Source: Pseudooceanicola antarcticus (GTDB lineage Bacteria; Pseudomonadota; Alphaproteobacteria; Rhodobacterales; Rhodobacteraceae). Taken from it: 64,000 nucleotides of DNA. Position 1 is the first letter of the stretch. Each line of letters starts with the position of its first letter. Of this stretch, positions 1 to 11,258 are shown in pieces. The notes under the pieces were generated by a model. That model searched no databases and was not told where the DNA came from. It saw nothing but the letters and a program-made list of their open reading frames with translations. The position numbers were made by a program, and so were the translations under genes. Where the stretch lies: the NCBI RefSeq assembly GCF_900215355.1, contig NZ_OBEA01000001.1, positions 1 through 64,000 of the forward strand, given 5' to 3'.

Positions 1-366
1 TCTGAATTTCTATCACCACCTCAGCTTCAGGTCCTTCAAGCAGCTCCGCCGCCCTCCGTTCCGTCCGCCTCCGTGGCGCCCCGGTGCGCCTCAGCGCCGC
101 CGGTGAAGGGGGTTCTACGGTTAGTGACCCAAACCCGCAAGGGGAAAATCCCGCAACCCGTCACATTTTTTGCATAGAAGCGATTAAGCGAGCAAATACA
201 TAGGCTTAACTCGGCAAGATTCCCCGCATCCCGGCAGAAATCCAGGCCCCGAAAGGGGGCCTGGAGGGTGAATCGCAAGTTTTCAGGAGACTCGGATTCG
301 TAATCGGGTAAGCTCCGCCGCTTTCCAGGGCCCTTTTCGGGGTGATTTGCCCGAAATAGACGCGGA
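1..366. other. Window-edge intergenic region, no convincing gene
   Basis: No supported gene is seen here. Bases 1-120 are a low-complexity C/G-rich stretch; one plus frame stays open from the edge to about base 107, but its Pro/Arg-rich product looks like composition rather than a protein. Bases 150-240 are relatively AT-rich. A hairpin lies at 242-264, listed separately. The stretch separates msrQ, which ends at 367 on the minus strand, from whatever precedes the window. Confidence 0.5.
242..264 (-). terminator. Candidate terminator downstream of msrPQ
   Basis: Nine-base-pair GC stem (CCAGGCCCC at 242-250 pairing with 256-264) with a five-base loop. On the minus strand it is followed by ATTTCT, a weak U tract. 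It lies about 100 bases beyond the msrQ stop codon, so it could end the msrPQ transcript. Confidence 0.45.
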
Positions 367-1001
367 TCAGCGTCTCTTCTTGGCCAGAATCGGGAATCGC
401 AGGGCCAGCAGCACCAGAATCGCGGCCATGTAGAGAATGGGCTCCAGCTGGAAGCCTTTCACCAGGATGACGAAGTGCAGCGCCCCCAGGATCGCCACCG
501 CGTAGACCAGCTTGTGCAGCTGGCGCCAGCGACGCCCCAGCTTGCGGATCGACCAGGTGTTGGAGGTCAGCGCCAGCGGCACCATCAGCAGCAGGCCCGC
601 CATGCCGATGGTGATATAGGGACGTTTCACGATGTCGGCCCAGACCTGGCTGAGAAACTGCACGTCGTAATACATCCACACCAGCATATGCAGGGTGATA
701 TAGAAGAAGGTCAGCAGCCCGAGGGCCCGGCGGAACTTCAGCAGGGAAATCCCGGTCACCGTGCGCAGCGGCGTCACCGTCAGCGTGGCGATGATCAGCC
801 AGAGACCCCAGAGCCCCATCTGGTGCTCCATCTCCTTCACCGGATCGACGCCCAGCCGGTCATTCAGCGCGGCCCAGTAAAGCCAGGCCGGCGGCAGCGC
901 GCCCAGTATGTAGAGAGGCCATGCCGGCAGCTTGCGCAGCACCCGGTTCACCGGGTCCGCGATCGAGCGCTGCACCTGGGTGGGAAGGGCAATCACCGAC
1001 A

Positions 1002-1002
<1 letters not shown>
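367..1002 (-). CDS. msrQ: Protein-methionine-sulfoxide reductase heme-binding subunit MsrQ
   Basis: Integral membrane b-type haem protein that passes electrons from the quinone pool or flavin reductase to the periplasmic reductase MsrP, which repairs oxidised methionines in envelope proteins. The 211-residue product has about six hydrophobic segments, the family's usual length, and His residues in membrane segments (for example in the YITLHMLVWMYY and LHKLVYAVAILGALHF stretches) suited to haem ligation. The start codon overlaps the msrP stop by one base (TGATG), so the two are translationally coupled. Recognition is by family resemblance and this context. Confidence 0.93.
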
Positions 1003-1928
<926 letters not shown>

Positions 1929-2041
1929 GGCGTGCCTCCTTTCGGCTTCCCCTGAGACACGAGATAGCAAGGCATGTGGTTTCGGCAAAATGATGCCTGG
2001 TCACACCTGCGCCATGGGGCTGTAACAATTGCGCCGGTTCC

Positions 2042-2061
2042 GGGGGCCCGATCAGGCCCCC
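2042..2061. terminator. GC hairpin downstream of the FMN glutamate-synthase-like gene
   Basis: Perfect 7-bp stem, GGGGGCC at 2042-2048 pairing with GGCCCCC at 2055-2061, loop of six. It lies about 40 bases beyond the stop of the minus-strand gene at 2102. There is no T tract on either side, so it may be a processing or stability hairpin rather than an intrinsic terminator. Confidence 0.35.
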
Positions 2062-2084
2062 AAACAGCCCCCAGAACAGGCCTC

Positions 2085-2110
2085 GGCCTCAGCTGTCGGC
2101 CTCAGCTGTC
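2085..2110. repeat. Tandem 13-bp repeat spanning a stop codon
   Basis: GGCCTCAGCTGTC occurs twice in immediate tandem (2085-2097 and 2098-2110). The second copy contains the TGA stop and the last codons of the minus-strand gene ending at 2102, so the duplication repeats a potential stop codon just beyond the gene. It looks like a replication-slippage duplication. Confidence 0.7.
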
Positions 2111-3643
2111 GGGGGCCGAAACCGGCGCCTCGTTGGTCCGGCTCGCCTCGGGCACCTCCGCGCGGGGCTCCGTCGAGGGGCGCAGCTTGCGCAGCACCAC
2201 CGAATTGCCATCCGCCTGCACCAGCCGCACGTGGCGCCGGCGCATCTGGCGCGGCTCGGCGACGCCCACGGAATGGGCGATCATCTCGACCTCGCTGACC
2301 ACCGAGCGGGCGTAATTGGCGACACCCTTGTACTTCTTCTGCACCACCAGCCCGCGCTGCAGGTGCGGGTCATGGGTGGTGATGCCCGTGGGACAGGTGT
2401 TCTTGTTGCACTTCAGCGCCTGGATGCAGCCCATCGAGAACATGAAGCCCCGCGCCGAGGTGACGAAGTCGGCGCCGGCGCAGATGGCAAAGGCCACGTC
2501 CGCCGGGTTCACCAGCTTGCCCGAGGCGATGATGCGGATACGGTCCTTCAGGCCGAAGCGGTCGCGCATGTCGACGATGCGCAGCAGCGCCTCGCGCAGG
2601 GGCATGCCGACCAGGTCCATCAGCGGCATCGGCGCCGCGCCGGTGCCACCCTCTCCGCCGTCGATGGTGATGAAATCGGGCGCGCTCTCGGGGCCGCGGG
2701 CGAGGATCATCTCGAAGAGCTCCTCGTAGGCATCGGACGAGCCGATCACCGTCTTGAAACCGACGGGCTTGCCGGTGACATCGCGGAGATGCGCGATCAT
2801 GTCCAGCAGGTCGCCGAAGTCGTCGATCTCGCGGTGACGGTTCGGGCTGATCGCGGGCTTGCCCATGGGCACGCCGCGAATGGAGGCGACCTCTTCATCG
2901 ACCTTGGCGGCGGGCAGGATGCCGCCCTTGCCGGGCTTGGCGCCCTGCGCCAGCTTCAGCTCGAACATCTTCACCTGGGGCTTGGCCGCCACGGCGCGCA
3001 ACTTCTCCTCGCTGAGGTTGCCGTCATGGTCGCGGACGCCGAACTTGGCGGTGCCGATCTGATAGACCAGGTCCGCGTCCCCCTCCAGGTGATAGGGCGA
3101 CATGCCGCCCTCGCCGGTGTTCAGCCAGATGCCGGCCTCCTTCGCCCCCATCGACAGGGCCTCGACCGCCGGGCGCGACAGGGCACCATAGGACATGCCC
3201 GAGATATTGAAGATCGAGGGCGCATTGTAGGGATGGCGCGCATGGGGGCCGATGACCATCGGCTTGGTGGCGGCGAACTGGTCATCCAGCGGCGGGAAGA
3301 CCGCGTTGACGAAGATCGGCGTGCCGGGGATCGACAGGTTCCGGGTCGAGCCGAAGGCCAGCGTGTTCCCCTTGCCCTTGGCCGAGTGATAGACCCAGTC
3401 GCGCTGCGCCCGGTTGAAGGGCAACTCCTCGCGGTCCATGGCGAAGAAATACTGGCGGAAGAACTCGCCCAGCTTGGTGAAGACCCCCCGGAAGCGCCCG
3501 ATCACCGGGTAATTGCGCCGGATGGCGTCCTCGCGCTGGCTCAGGTCCAGAAGGAACATCACCAGCACGGCCAGCATGCCAAGGCCGATGGCCATGACGA
3601 AGATGAAGACAAGCCATTCGACGATGGGCGCGATGAAATCCAT
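2102..3643 (-). CDS. FMN-binding glutamate synthase family protein (GltS-like, membrane-anchored)
   Basis: A 513-residue protein resembling the FMN/iron-sulfur half of the glutamate synthase large subunit, without the glutamine amidotransferase domain. The N-terminus (MDFIAPIVEWLVFIFVMAIG) is a membrane anchor; a TIM-barrel synthase domain follows with GEGGMSPYHLEGDADLVYQIG and IDGGEGGTGAAP motifs. The Cys cluster MGCIQALKCNKNTCPTG (about residues 402-418) matches the 3Fe-4S binding site. Physiological substrate of such stand-alone proteins is uncertain. Start at 3643 is supported by AGGAGAG upstream; an open frame continues upstream to 4225 but is non-coding and crosses a repeat and the next gene. 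Confidence 0.88.
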   Translation of the reverse strand: MDFIAPIVEWLVFIFVMAIGLGMLAVLVMFLLDLSQREDAIRRNYPVIGRFRGVFTKLGEFFRQYFFAMDREELPFNRAQRDWVYHSAKGKGNTLAFGSTRNLSIPGTPIFVNAVFPPLDDQFAATKPMVIGPHARHPYNAPSIFNISGMSYGALSRPAVEALSMGAKEAGIWLNTGEGGMSPYHLEGDADLVYQIGTAKFGVRDHDGNLSEEKLRAVAAKPQVKMFELKLAQGAKPGKGGILPAAKVDEEVASIRGVPMGKPAISPNRHREIDDFGDLLDMIAHLRDVTGKPVGFKTVIGSSDAYEELFEMILARGPESAPDFITIDGGEGGTGAAPMPLMDLVGMPLREALLRIVDMRDRFGLKDRIRIIASGKLVNPADVAFAICAGADFVTSARGFMFSMGCIQALKCNKNTCPTGITTHDPHLQRGLVVQKKYKGVANYARSVVSEVEMIAHSVGVAEPRQMRRRHVRLVQADGNSVVLRKLRPSTEPRAEVPEASRTNEAPVSAPDS

Positions 3644-3822
3644 TGGGGTCTTCTCTCCTGCCAGAGCTGCTGCCTGCACCTTGGCGAAGCTGCCAGCCAG
3701 CCGCAACCCACCCTTCGCGGTCTCGCCCCGGTTCTCTGCCATGCGAGGGCCGCACCCCCTCCCCCGGCCACCGTGGGCCAGACGATCTCCGGCCGCCTGA
3801 CTGATGCGCAGACCCGAATGCG

Positions 3823-3905
3823 CATCACCAGGCTGGAAATACTCCGGGGGGAGGCTCCGCAGGAGACGGGGGGCAGAGCCCCCCCTTGCCCCGCCCCCCG
3901 CGGCG
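3823..3905 (-). repeat. Intergenic repeat element, copy 1
   Basis: One of three copies of an identical 22-bp motif. Here it reads CATCACCAGGCTGG... at 3823-3844 and is followed by a G/C-rich hairpin tract (GGGGGGC...GCCCCCC, about 3863-3888). On the minus strand the order is hairpin, short spacer, then GAGTATTTCCAGCCTGG. It sits between the divergent glutamate-synthase-like and deoxyribosyltransferase-like genes. The other copies are at 11041-11105 and 11203-11258. Confidence 0.8.
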
Positions 3906-3934
3906 CGGCAGGAAGGGCGAAAAAGGACCTCAAG

Positions 3935-4483
3935 ATGCGCGTTTACCTGGCCGGCCCCGATGTCTTCCACCCCGAAGCCCTGGCGCTCGGAGAAAAGAAG
4001 AAGCAGATCTGCCGCGAGCTGGGGCTGGCCCCCGTCTTCCCGCTGGACGAGTTCGTCCCGCCCGAAGGCCGCAGCCCCGCCGAGCACGGGCTGGCGATCG
4101 CCGAGAAGGACTTCCGCCTGGCTCGCTCCTGCATGGCGGCGCTGGTCAACCTGACGCCCTTCCACGGCCCCTCGATGGATGTCGGCACCGCGGTGGAGCT
4201 GGGCTTCATGGTGGCGCTCGGGCACCGGCTGGTCGGCTATTCCACCGACCCGCGCCCCTTCGGCGCCCGCATCGCCGAGACCTACGGCACGATTCCCGGA
4301 GAGCGCCGCCCCACCACCCCGGACGGCTATTCCATCGAGCCCTTCGGCCTGACCGACAACCTGATGGTGGATGGCGCGATCCGCGACGGCGGCGGAAGGG
4401 TCTTCCTGCCCGACACCCCCCTGCCCTTCGAGGACCTGACGGTCTTCCGTCAGGCGGCCCGGTCCCTCGCCGCCAGCGCCTGA
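3935..4483 (+). CDS. Nucleoside 2-deoxyribosyltransferase family protein
   Basis: A 182-residue protein with the N-terminal MRVYLAGPDVFHPEA motif and a central NLTPFHGPSMDVGTAVELG motif, both characteristic of the nucleoside 2-deoxyribosyltransferase fold. The family cleaves or exchanges N-glycosidic bonds of deoxynucleosides and nucleotides and acts in nucleotide salvage or clean-up. Glu in the second motif is the expected nucleophile (DVGTAVELGF). The start is preceded by AAGGA. The 3' end overlaps the convergent DUF2867 gene by 34 bases. Exact substrate cannot be read from sequence. Confidence 0.85.
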   Translation: MRVYLAGPDVFHPEALALGEKKKQICRELGLAPVFPLDEFVPPEGRSPAEHGLAIAEKDFRLARSCMAALVNLTPFHGPSMDVGTAVELGFMVALGHRLVGYSTDPRPFGARIAETYGTIPGERRPTTPDGYSIEPFGLTDNLMVDGAIRDGGGRVFLPDTPLPFEDLTVFRQAARSLAASA

Positions 4484-4968
4484 GGCAGCCGGCGCAGCAT
4501 CAGCACCACGATGACCCGATGCGCCAGGCCGACCGGCAGCATGTAGAGACGGCCAAAGACATTGTGCACCCGGACGGAAGAGGTGACGGTCACGACCGGC
4601 CCCGTCCCGGCCCCCGGCTCCAGCGAGAGGCAGGTCATCACGTCCAGGTGCCTGTCGCGCTCGGTCAGCACCAGCAGATCGGGGCGCACTTCTTCCACCA
4701 GGAAGAAGTCCAGGTGATCTCCCGCCGCGACCTGGTCCACGCGGGCGCCGCTGAAACCGCCGATCCGCCTGACCCCGAAGCAGGCCGAGATCGCATCGCG
4801 AAGACGGAAGGCCGGGGCCATGCCCGGCAGCGGCTTCGCCATCATTGCGGTCCAGACCTCCAGCGCGGTCAGCGGCGCGGTGCCCTTCGGCAGGGCACGG
4901 CTGCGGTGATCCAGGTAGTTCAGCGCACCACGGGGGGCGACCAGCGGGACATCGGCAATGGCGACCAT
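4450..4968 (-). CDS. DUF2867 family protein
   Basis: A 172-residue protein of unknown function matching my recollection of the DUF2867 family, small START-like proteins sometimes found fused to or beside NAD-dependent epimerases. The central segment (GDHLDFFLVEEVRPDLLVLTERDRHLDVMT) and the end (VHNVFGRLYMLPVGLAHRVIV) are the typical conserved parts. Start at 4968 was chosen for the GAGGAGAG sequence upstream. It converges on and overlaps the preceding plus-strand gene by 34 bases. Confidence 0.7.
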   Translation of the reverse strand: MVAIADVPLVAPRGALNYLDHRSRALPKGTAPLTALEVWTAMMAKPLPGMAPAFRLRDAISACFGVRRIGGFSGARVDQVAAGDHLDFFLVEEVRPDLLVLTERDRHLDVMTCLSLEPGAGTGPVVTVTSSVRVHNVFGRLYMLPVGLAHRVIVVLMLRRLPQALAARDRAA

Positions 4969-5164
4969 GGCTCTCTCCTCATACTGACGCGAGCAAAGCG
5001 CAGATCGGCGGGAAGCGCCCCGCGACAGATCGCCCCCAGGCACCGGGCGGGAAGGCGGGTTGCCCCCCTACGGCCGGGGCGCGCGGCGGGCTCTCCCTTC
5101 AGAGGTGGGAGGGCAGCCATCAGGGGGCATCCATCAGCGGGCAGCCAATCCACCGTCCCGACAC

Positions 5165-5193
5165 GAAAAGGGCGGCCCCGCAGGACCGCCCCT
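5165..5193 (-). terminator. Intrinsic terminator of clpB
   Basis: On the minus strand, about 20 bases after the clpB stop codon, a GGGCGG...CCGCCC hairpin (arms 5170-5175 and 5186-5191) is followed by TTTTC. The stem plus T tract fits a Rho-independent terminator. Confidence 0.7.
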
Positions 5194-5214
5194 CTCTACT
5201 ATATACGACCTCGC

Positions 5215-7836
<2,622 letters not shown>

Positions 7837-7917
7837 GGCATTTCTCCTTTTCTCGAAGCGTCCCCATCTTTGGCCACCCTCTTCGAGGCATGGCCGCTTC
7901 GGGACCTCACGATAATG

Positions 7918-7946
7918 AGATGGGGGGCCGCATCGGCGGGTTCAAG
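7918..7946 (-). promoter_or_regulatory. Sigma-32 (RpoH) heat-shock promoter of clpB
   Basis: On the minus strand CTTGAA (7941-7946) and CCCCATCT (7918-7925) are separated by 15 bases. This matches the RpoH consensus of CTTGAA, 13-17 bases, CCCCATNT. Predicted transcription start is about 7910, giving a leader of about 75 bases before the clpB ATG. Confidence 0.88.
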
Positions 7947-8032
7947 CCGCTTCCGAGCGAAAACCGGAACCCGGAGCCGGGGCCAGCGGTTTATTCCCCA
8001 AGACAGCGCAACCAGCCGGGAAGGAGGTCCCC

Positions 8033-8353
8033 ATGACCCGGAACGCCGCTCCTGACTACCTGACCCGTATCGCACGGGTTCGCTACAACCCCGCCGAACG
8101 GGCCTTCGAGGCCGCCGTCATGCTGCATGACGCCGGCGAGGTCTTCACCTACCCCATCTCGCTCCGCGCGCCGCTGGACATGGAATATGACGCCGTGACC
8201 CGCGCGCTTTCGGAACTGGCCTGCCGCCGCCACGCCCGTGGCACGGAGACCCTGCGCGCCCGCCGCGAAGAGGCCATGCTCGAACACCTGCCGCTGCGGG
8301 TGCAACAGGCCACCTCGGCGCTCTGGGAACGCATCCTGGGCCGCGCCGCCTGA
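8033..8353 (+). CDS. Conserved hypothetical protein, 106 aa
   Basis: Short soluble protein of unknown function, MTRNAAPDYLTRIARVRYNP onward. It has no signal peptide, membrane segment or recognised motif; the C-terminal half is a charged Arg/Glu-rich helix (about residues 60-100). A good Shine-Dalgarno (GGAAGGAGG) precedes the ATG, and the frame has normal high-GC third positions, which supports it as a real gene. It is divergent from clpB and followed by pyrF after 163 bases. Function unknown. Confidence 0.7.
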   Translation: MTRNAAPDYLTRIARVRYNPAERAFEAAVMLHDAGEVFTYPISLRAPLDMEYDAVTRALSELACRRHARGTETLRARREEAMLEHLPLRVQQATSALWERILGRAA

Positions 8354-8374
8354 GCGGCCCAGCGTCGGCCCCTA

Positions 8375-8391
8375 GCCGGCCCTGGGCCGGC
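8375..8391 (+). terminator. GC hairpin after the 106-aa gene
   Basis: Perfect GCCGGCC/GGCCGGC stem with a 3-base loop, 22 bases after the stop codon at 8353. No T tract follows, so termination here is only a possibility. Confidence 0.3.
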
Positions 8392-8443
8392 ACCACCCCC
8401 GGCATGCGCCGCAAGGTGACCGGGCTGCGCCCAGGCCCAGAGC

Positions 8444-8465
8444 CCGGTTGCGCCCCGGTTGCGCC
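8444..8465. repeat. Tandem 11-bp repeat upstream of pyrF
   Basis: CCGGTTGCGCC occurs twice in direct tandem about 50-75 bases before the pyrF start. Whether it matters for pyrF expression is unknown. Confidence 0.6.
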
Positions 8466-8516
8466 TTGACCTGAAGGGCCAAAAGGCGGAAGAGGTCGAA
8501 AATCCGGAGAGACCTC

Positions 8517-9269
8517 ATGCCTGAAGCCCGCCCGATGCCCAACTCCCAATCGCCCGCAGATGACCGCCTGATCGTCGCCCTCGACGTGCCCGATGCCCTC
8601 TCGGGGCTGAAGCTGGCCGAAGAGATCGGCGACGCTGTCTCTTTCTACAAGATCGGACTCGGCATGCTCACGGGGGGCGGCATGGCGCTGGCCAACGAGC
8701 TGAAGCAGGAACACGGCAAGCGTATCTTCCTGGACATGAAGCTCTTCGACATCGGCCAGACGGTCGAGAACGCGGTGAAGGGCATTGCCCAGTTCGACCT
8801 CGACTTCCTGACCGTGCATGGCGACCCCCACGTGGTGCGCGCCGCCAAGCAGGGCGCCTCGGGCAAGGATCTGCAAATCCTCGCCGTCACCATCCTGACC
8901 TCGCTGGAACGTGGCGATCTCGATGACGGGCTGATCCAGCCCGGCGATGTCTCCGAGATCGTGGTCGAGCGCGCCGCCCGCGCCTTCGAGGCCGGTGCCG
9001 ATGGCATCATCTGCTCTCCGAACGAAGCCGCAGCCATCCGGGCCCTGCCCAATGCCGACGGTCGCCTGATCGTCACGCCCGGTGTCCGCCCCGCCGGTGC
9101 CGAGAGCGATGACCAGAAGCGTATCGCCACCCCTGCCGCCGCCGTCGCTGCCGGGGCCGATCACGTGGTGGTCGGTCGCCCGATCTGGCGCGCCGAGGAC
9201 CCCCGCGCCGCCGCCCGCTCCGTGGTGGCCGAGCTGCGCTCGCCCCAGGCCGCGCACCCGAACCGCTGA
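8517..9269 (+). CDS. pyrF: Orotidine 5'-phosphate decarboxylase
   Basis: Decarboxylates OMP to UMP, the last step of de novo pyrimidine synthesis, in the cytosol. The 250-residue product shows the (beta/alpha)8 barrel signatures: LIVALDVPD at the N-terminus, catalytic FLDMKLFDI with Lys/Asp charges near residue 75, and the phosphate-binding GVRPAG and VVGRPI segments at the C-terminus. Start at 8517 follows GGAGAG; an internal ATG at 8535 (MPNSQSP) is an alternative. It ends four bases before the convergent NUDIX gene. Confidence 0.96.
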   Translation: MPEARPMPNSQSPADDRLIVALDVPDALSGLKLAEEIGDAVSFYKIGLGMLTGGGMALANELKQEHGKRIFLDMKLFDIGQTVENAVKGIAQFDLDFLTVHGDPHVVRAAKQGASGKDLQILAVTILTSLERGDLDDGLIQPGDVSEIVVERAARAFEAGADGIICSPNEAAAIRALPNADGRLIVTPGVRPAGAESDDQKRIATPAAAVAAGADHVVVGRPIWRAEDPRAAARSVVAELRSPQAAHPNR

Positions 9270-9273
9270 AACC

Positions 9274-9726
9274 TCAGCCCTGCCTGCGCAGGTAATCCGC
9301 GAGCCGCCCCGCGAGGGGCGGTATCCGCAGCGGATGTGCCAGGTAGGCCTCGGGCGTCATCAGCGCCCAGCCCTGCCCCTCGTCCCCCAACCGGATCTCC
9401 GGGACGCGCTCCGGCGCGAGGCGGGCGGCGAAATACCAGACCTCCAGGCCTGTCTTCTCCAGGTAGGGGCGGGCGTAGTGGAAATCCTCGGGCGAAAGCG
9501 CGAGCGAGAGCTCCTCGCGGGCCTCGCGGATCACGCATTCCAGCGGCGATTCCCCCGGATCGCGGCCGCCGCCGGGCATGTCCCAGAGGCCGGGAAAGGG
9601 GATCGTCGGGATATCGTCGCGCTGCAGCACCGCGATCTGCGCCCCGAGGAAAAGCGCCGCCTTGGCGCCGTCGAAGACGCGCCGCCGGTCCCTTGCCCCT
9701 GCGGGGATTCCTGTTTCGTTCGCCAT
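9274..9726 (-). CDS. NUDIX hydrolase
   Basis: A 150-residue pyrophosphohydrolase of the NUDIX superfamily. The Nudix box is complete (GGRDPGESPLECVIREAREEL, matching G-x5-E-x7-REUxEExG in its charged positions, from about residue 53 onward). Substrates of the family are nucleoside diphosphates linked to another group; this one cannot be assigned. Divergent from dinB, with only 46 bases between their starts, so the two promoters must overlap or lie within the genes. Confidence 0.88.
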   Translation of the reverse strand: MANETGIPAGARDRRRVFDGAKAALFLGAQIAVLQRDDIPTIPFPGLWDMPGGGRDPGESPLECVIREAREELSLALSPEDFHYARPYLEKTGLEVWYFAARLAPERVPEIRLGDEGQGWALMTPEAYLAHPLRIPPLAGRLADYLRRQG

Positions 9727-9772
9727 GGGGCGGGTATATCATCGAAGCCCAATCAGGCCATCGGATAATGCC

Positions 9773-11038
9773 ATGGACGCCCTCTGCCGCGACTGCCTGA
9801 CCGCCTTCACCGCCGATCCGGCGGGCGCTCTGCGCTGCCCGGCCTGTCGCTCTCCGCGCTGCGTGGCCCACGCCGAGCTGATGTCGCTGTCGATTGCCCA
9901 TATGGATTGCGACGCCTTCTATGCCTCGGTCGAAAAACGCGACGACCCCTCGCTGGCGGGCAAGCCGGTGATCATCGGCGGCGGGCGGCGCGGCGTGGTC
10001 TCGACCGCCTGCTACGTGGCCCGCATCCGCGGCGTGCGCTCGGCCATGCCGATGTTCCAGGCGCTGAAGCTCTGCCCCGAGGCGGTGGTGATCCGCCCCC
10101 GGATGGAACGCTACGTGGAAGCCTCCCGCGCCATCCGCGCCATGATGGAAGAGCTGACCCCCGCCATCGAACCCCTGTCGCTGGACGAGGCCTTCCTCGA
10201 TCTGACCGGCACCGCCCGGCTGCACGGCAAACCCCCGGCGCTGCTGCTGGCCGGGCTCATCCGGCGGATGCGCGACGAGCTGGGGCTGACCGGCTCGGTC
10301 GGTCTCAGCCACAACAAGTTCCTGGCCAAGATCGCTTCGGATCTCGACAAGCCGCATGGCTTCGCGGTGATCGGCGCCGCCGAGACGATGGACTTCCTGG
10401 CCCCGAAGCCCGTCAGCATGATCTGGGGGGTGGGTGCCGCGGGCCAGGCCTCGCTGGACCGGGCCGGCATCCATACCTTCGCCGACCTGCGCAGGTGGGA
10501 ACAGACGGACCTGGTGGCCCGCTTCGGCTCCATGGGGACGCGGCTCTACCACCTGTCGCGCGGTCAGGACCATCGCCGGGTCTCGGCCCATGCGCCGATG
10601 AAATCGGTCTCGAACGAGACCACCTTCTTCGAGGACACCGCCGACCCCGAGCTGCTGGACGGTCATCTCTGGCGCCTGTCCGAGAAGGTCTCGGACAGGC
10701 TGAAGGCAAAGGAGATCGCCGGGCGCACCGTCGTGCTGAAGCTGAAGCGGGCGGATCACTCGACCCTGACCCGACGGCTCTCGCTGCGCGAGCCCAGCCA
10801 GCTGGCCGACCGCATCTACCGCGAGGCGCGCGGGCTTTTCGACAAGCTCGAGGATCGCGGCCCCTTCCGGCTGATCGGCGTCGGCGTCACCGACCTCGGC
10901 CCGGCGGGCGGCGCGGATCTGTCGGGCGATCTGCTGGACCCGGATGCGCACCGCCGCTCCGCCGCCGAGCGCGCCTCGGACCGTATCCGCGAGAGGTTCG
11001 GCAAGGACGCGATCCGCAAGGGCCGGGCCCTGCGCTAG
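9773..11038 (+). CDS. dinB: DNA polymerase IV with N-terminal zinc-ribbon-like extension
   Basis: Y-family translesion polymerase, 421 residues. The catalytic domain starts at IAHMDCDAFYASVEK with its metal-binding Asp, followed by LSLDEAFLDLT (catalytic Asp-Glu), helix-hairpin-helix segments and the little-finger domain. Before it lie about 40 extra residues with Cys5-x2-Cys8 and Cys22-x2-Cys25, a possible zinc ribbon not present in E. coli DinB. Start at 9773 places the Cys pairs in frame. I saw no GTTC-N7-GTTC LexA box in the short upstream gap. It lacks an obvious beta-clamp motif that I could verify at the C-terminus. Confidence 0.93.
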   Translation: MDALCRDCLTAFTADPAGALRCPACRSPRCVAHAELMSLSIAHMDCDAFYASVEKRDDPSLAGKPVIIGGGRRGVVSTACYVARIRGVRSAMPMFQALKLCPEAVVIRPRMERYVEASRAIRAMMEELTPAIEPLSLDEAFLDLTGTARLHGKPPALLLAGLIRRMRDELGLTGSVGLSHNKFLAKIASDLDKPHGFAVIGAAETMDFLAPKPVSMIWGVGAAGQASLDRAGIHTFADLRRWEQTDLVARFGSMGTRLYHLSRGQDHRRVSAHAPMKSVSNETTFFEDTADPELLDGHLWRLSEKVSDRLKAKEIAGRTVVLKLKRADHSTLTRRLSLREPSQLADRIYREARGLFDKLEDRGPFRLIGVGVTDLGPAGGADLSGDLLDPDAHRRSAAERASDRIRERFGKDAIRKGRALR

Positions 11039-11040
11039 CC

Positions 11041-11105
11041 GAAAGCCCGGAGGGGGGCCTTGCCCCCCGCTGCGCTCCCCCCAGAGTATTTCCAGCCTGG
11101 TGATG
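11041..11105 (+). repeat. Intergenic repeat element, copy 2
   Basis: Begins three bases after the dinB stop. A GGGGGGC/GCCCCCC hairpin (about 11052-11068) and a spacer ending CTCCCCCC are followed by the identical 22-bp motif GAGTATTTCCAGCC... at 11084-11105. The hairpin could also serve to terminate dinB transcription. Confidence 0.8.
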
Positions 11106-11202
11106 AGGCAGGTTGCGCCCTTCAGGGCGGCCTACGTCTGACCGAAGGGCTTGGACGCTCTCAATGGAGAAGGAGAGAGCCTTTCCGGGCAATGTCCCGC
11201 TG

Positions 11203-11258
11203 CATCACCAGGCTGGAAATACTCCCGCCGGAGGCATCGCCCCGCAGGGGCAGCCTCA
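11203..11258 (-). repeat. Intergenic repeat element, copy 3 (inverted to copy 2)
   Basis: The same 22-bp motif at 11203-11224, in inverse orientation to copy 2 and 97 bases away, followed by a short GGGGC/GCCCC hairpin (about 11238-11251) that abuts the 3' end of the minus-strand amidohydrolase gene at 11256. Copies 2 and 3 therefore bracket the gap between two convergent genes. Confidence 0.8.

Noticed and set aside
1-110. Possible 3' end of a gene running into the window
   Set aside because: One plus frame is open from the edge to about base 107, but the product is Pro/Arg-rich low-complexity sequence without a family resemblance.
2102-4225. Extended reading frame for the glutamate-synthase-like protein starting at 4225
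   Set aside because: It would run through the repeat element and the whole divergent deoxyribosyltransferase-like gene; the start at 3643 has a Shine-Dalgarno and a family-like membrane anchor.
9727-9772. LexA (SOS) box upstream of dinB
   Set aside because: No GTTC-N7-GTTC motif is seen in the short gap between the divergent NUDIX and dinB genes.
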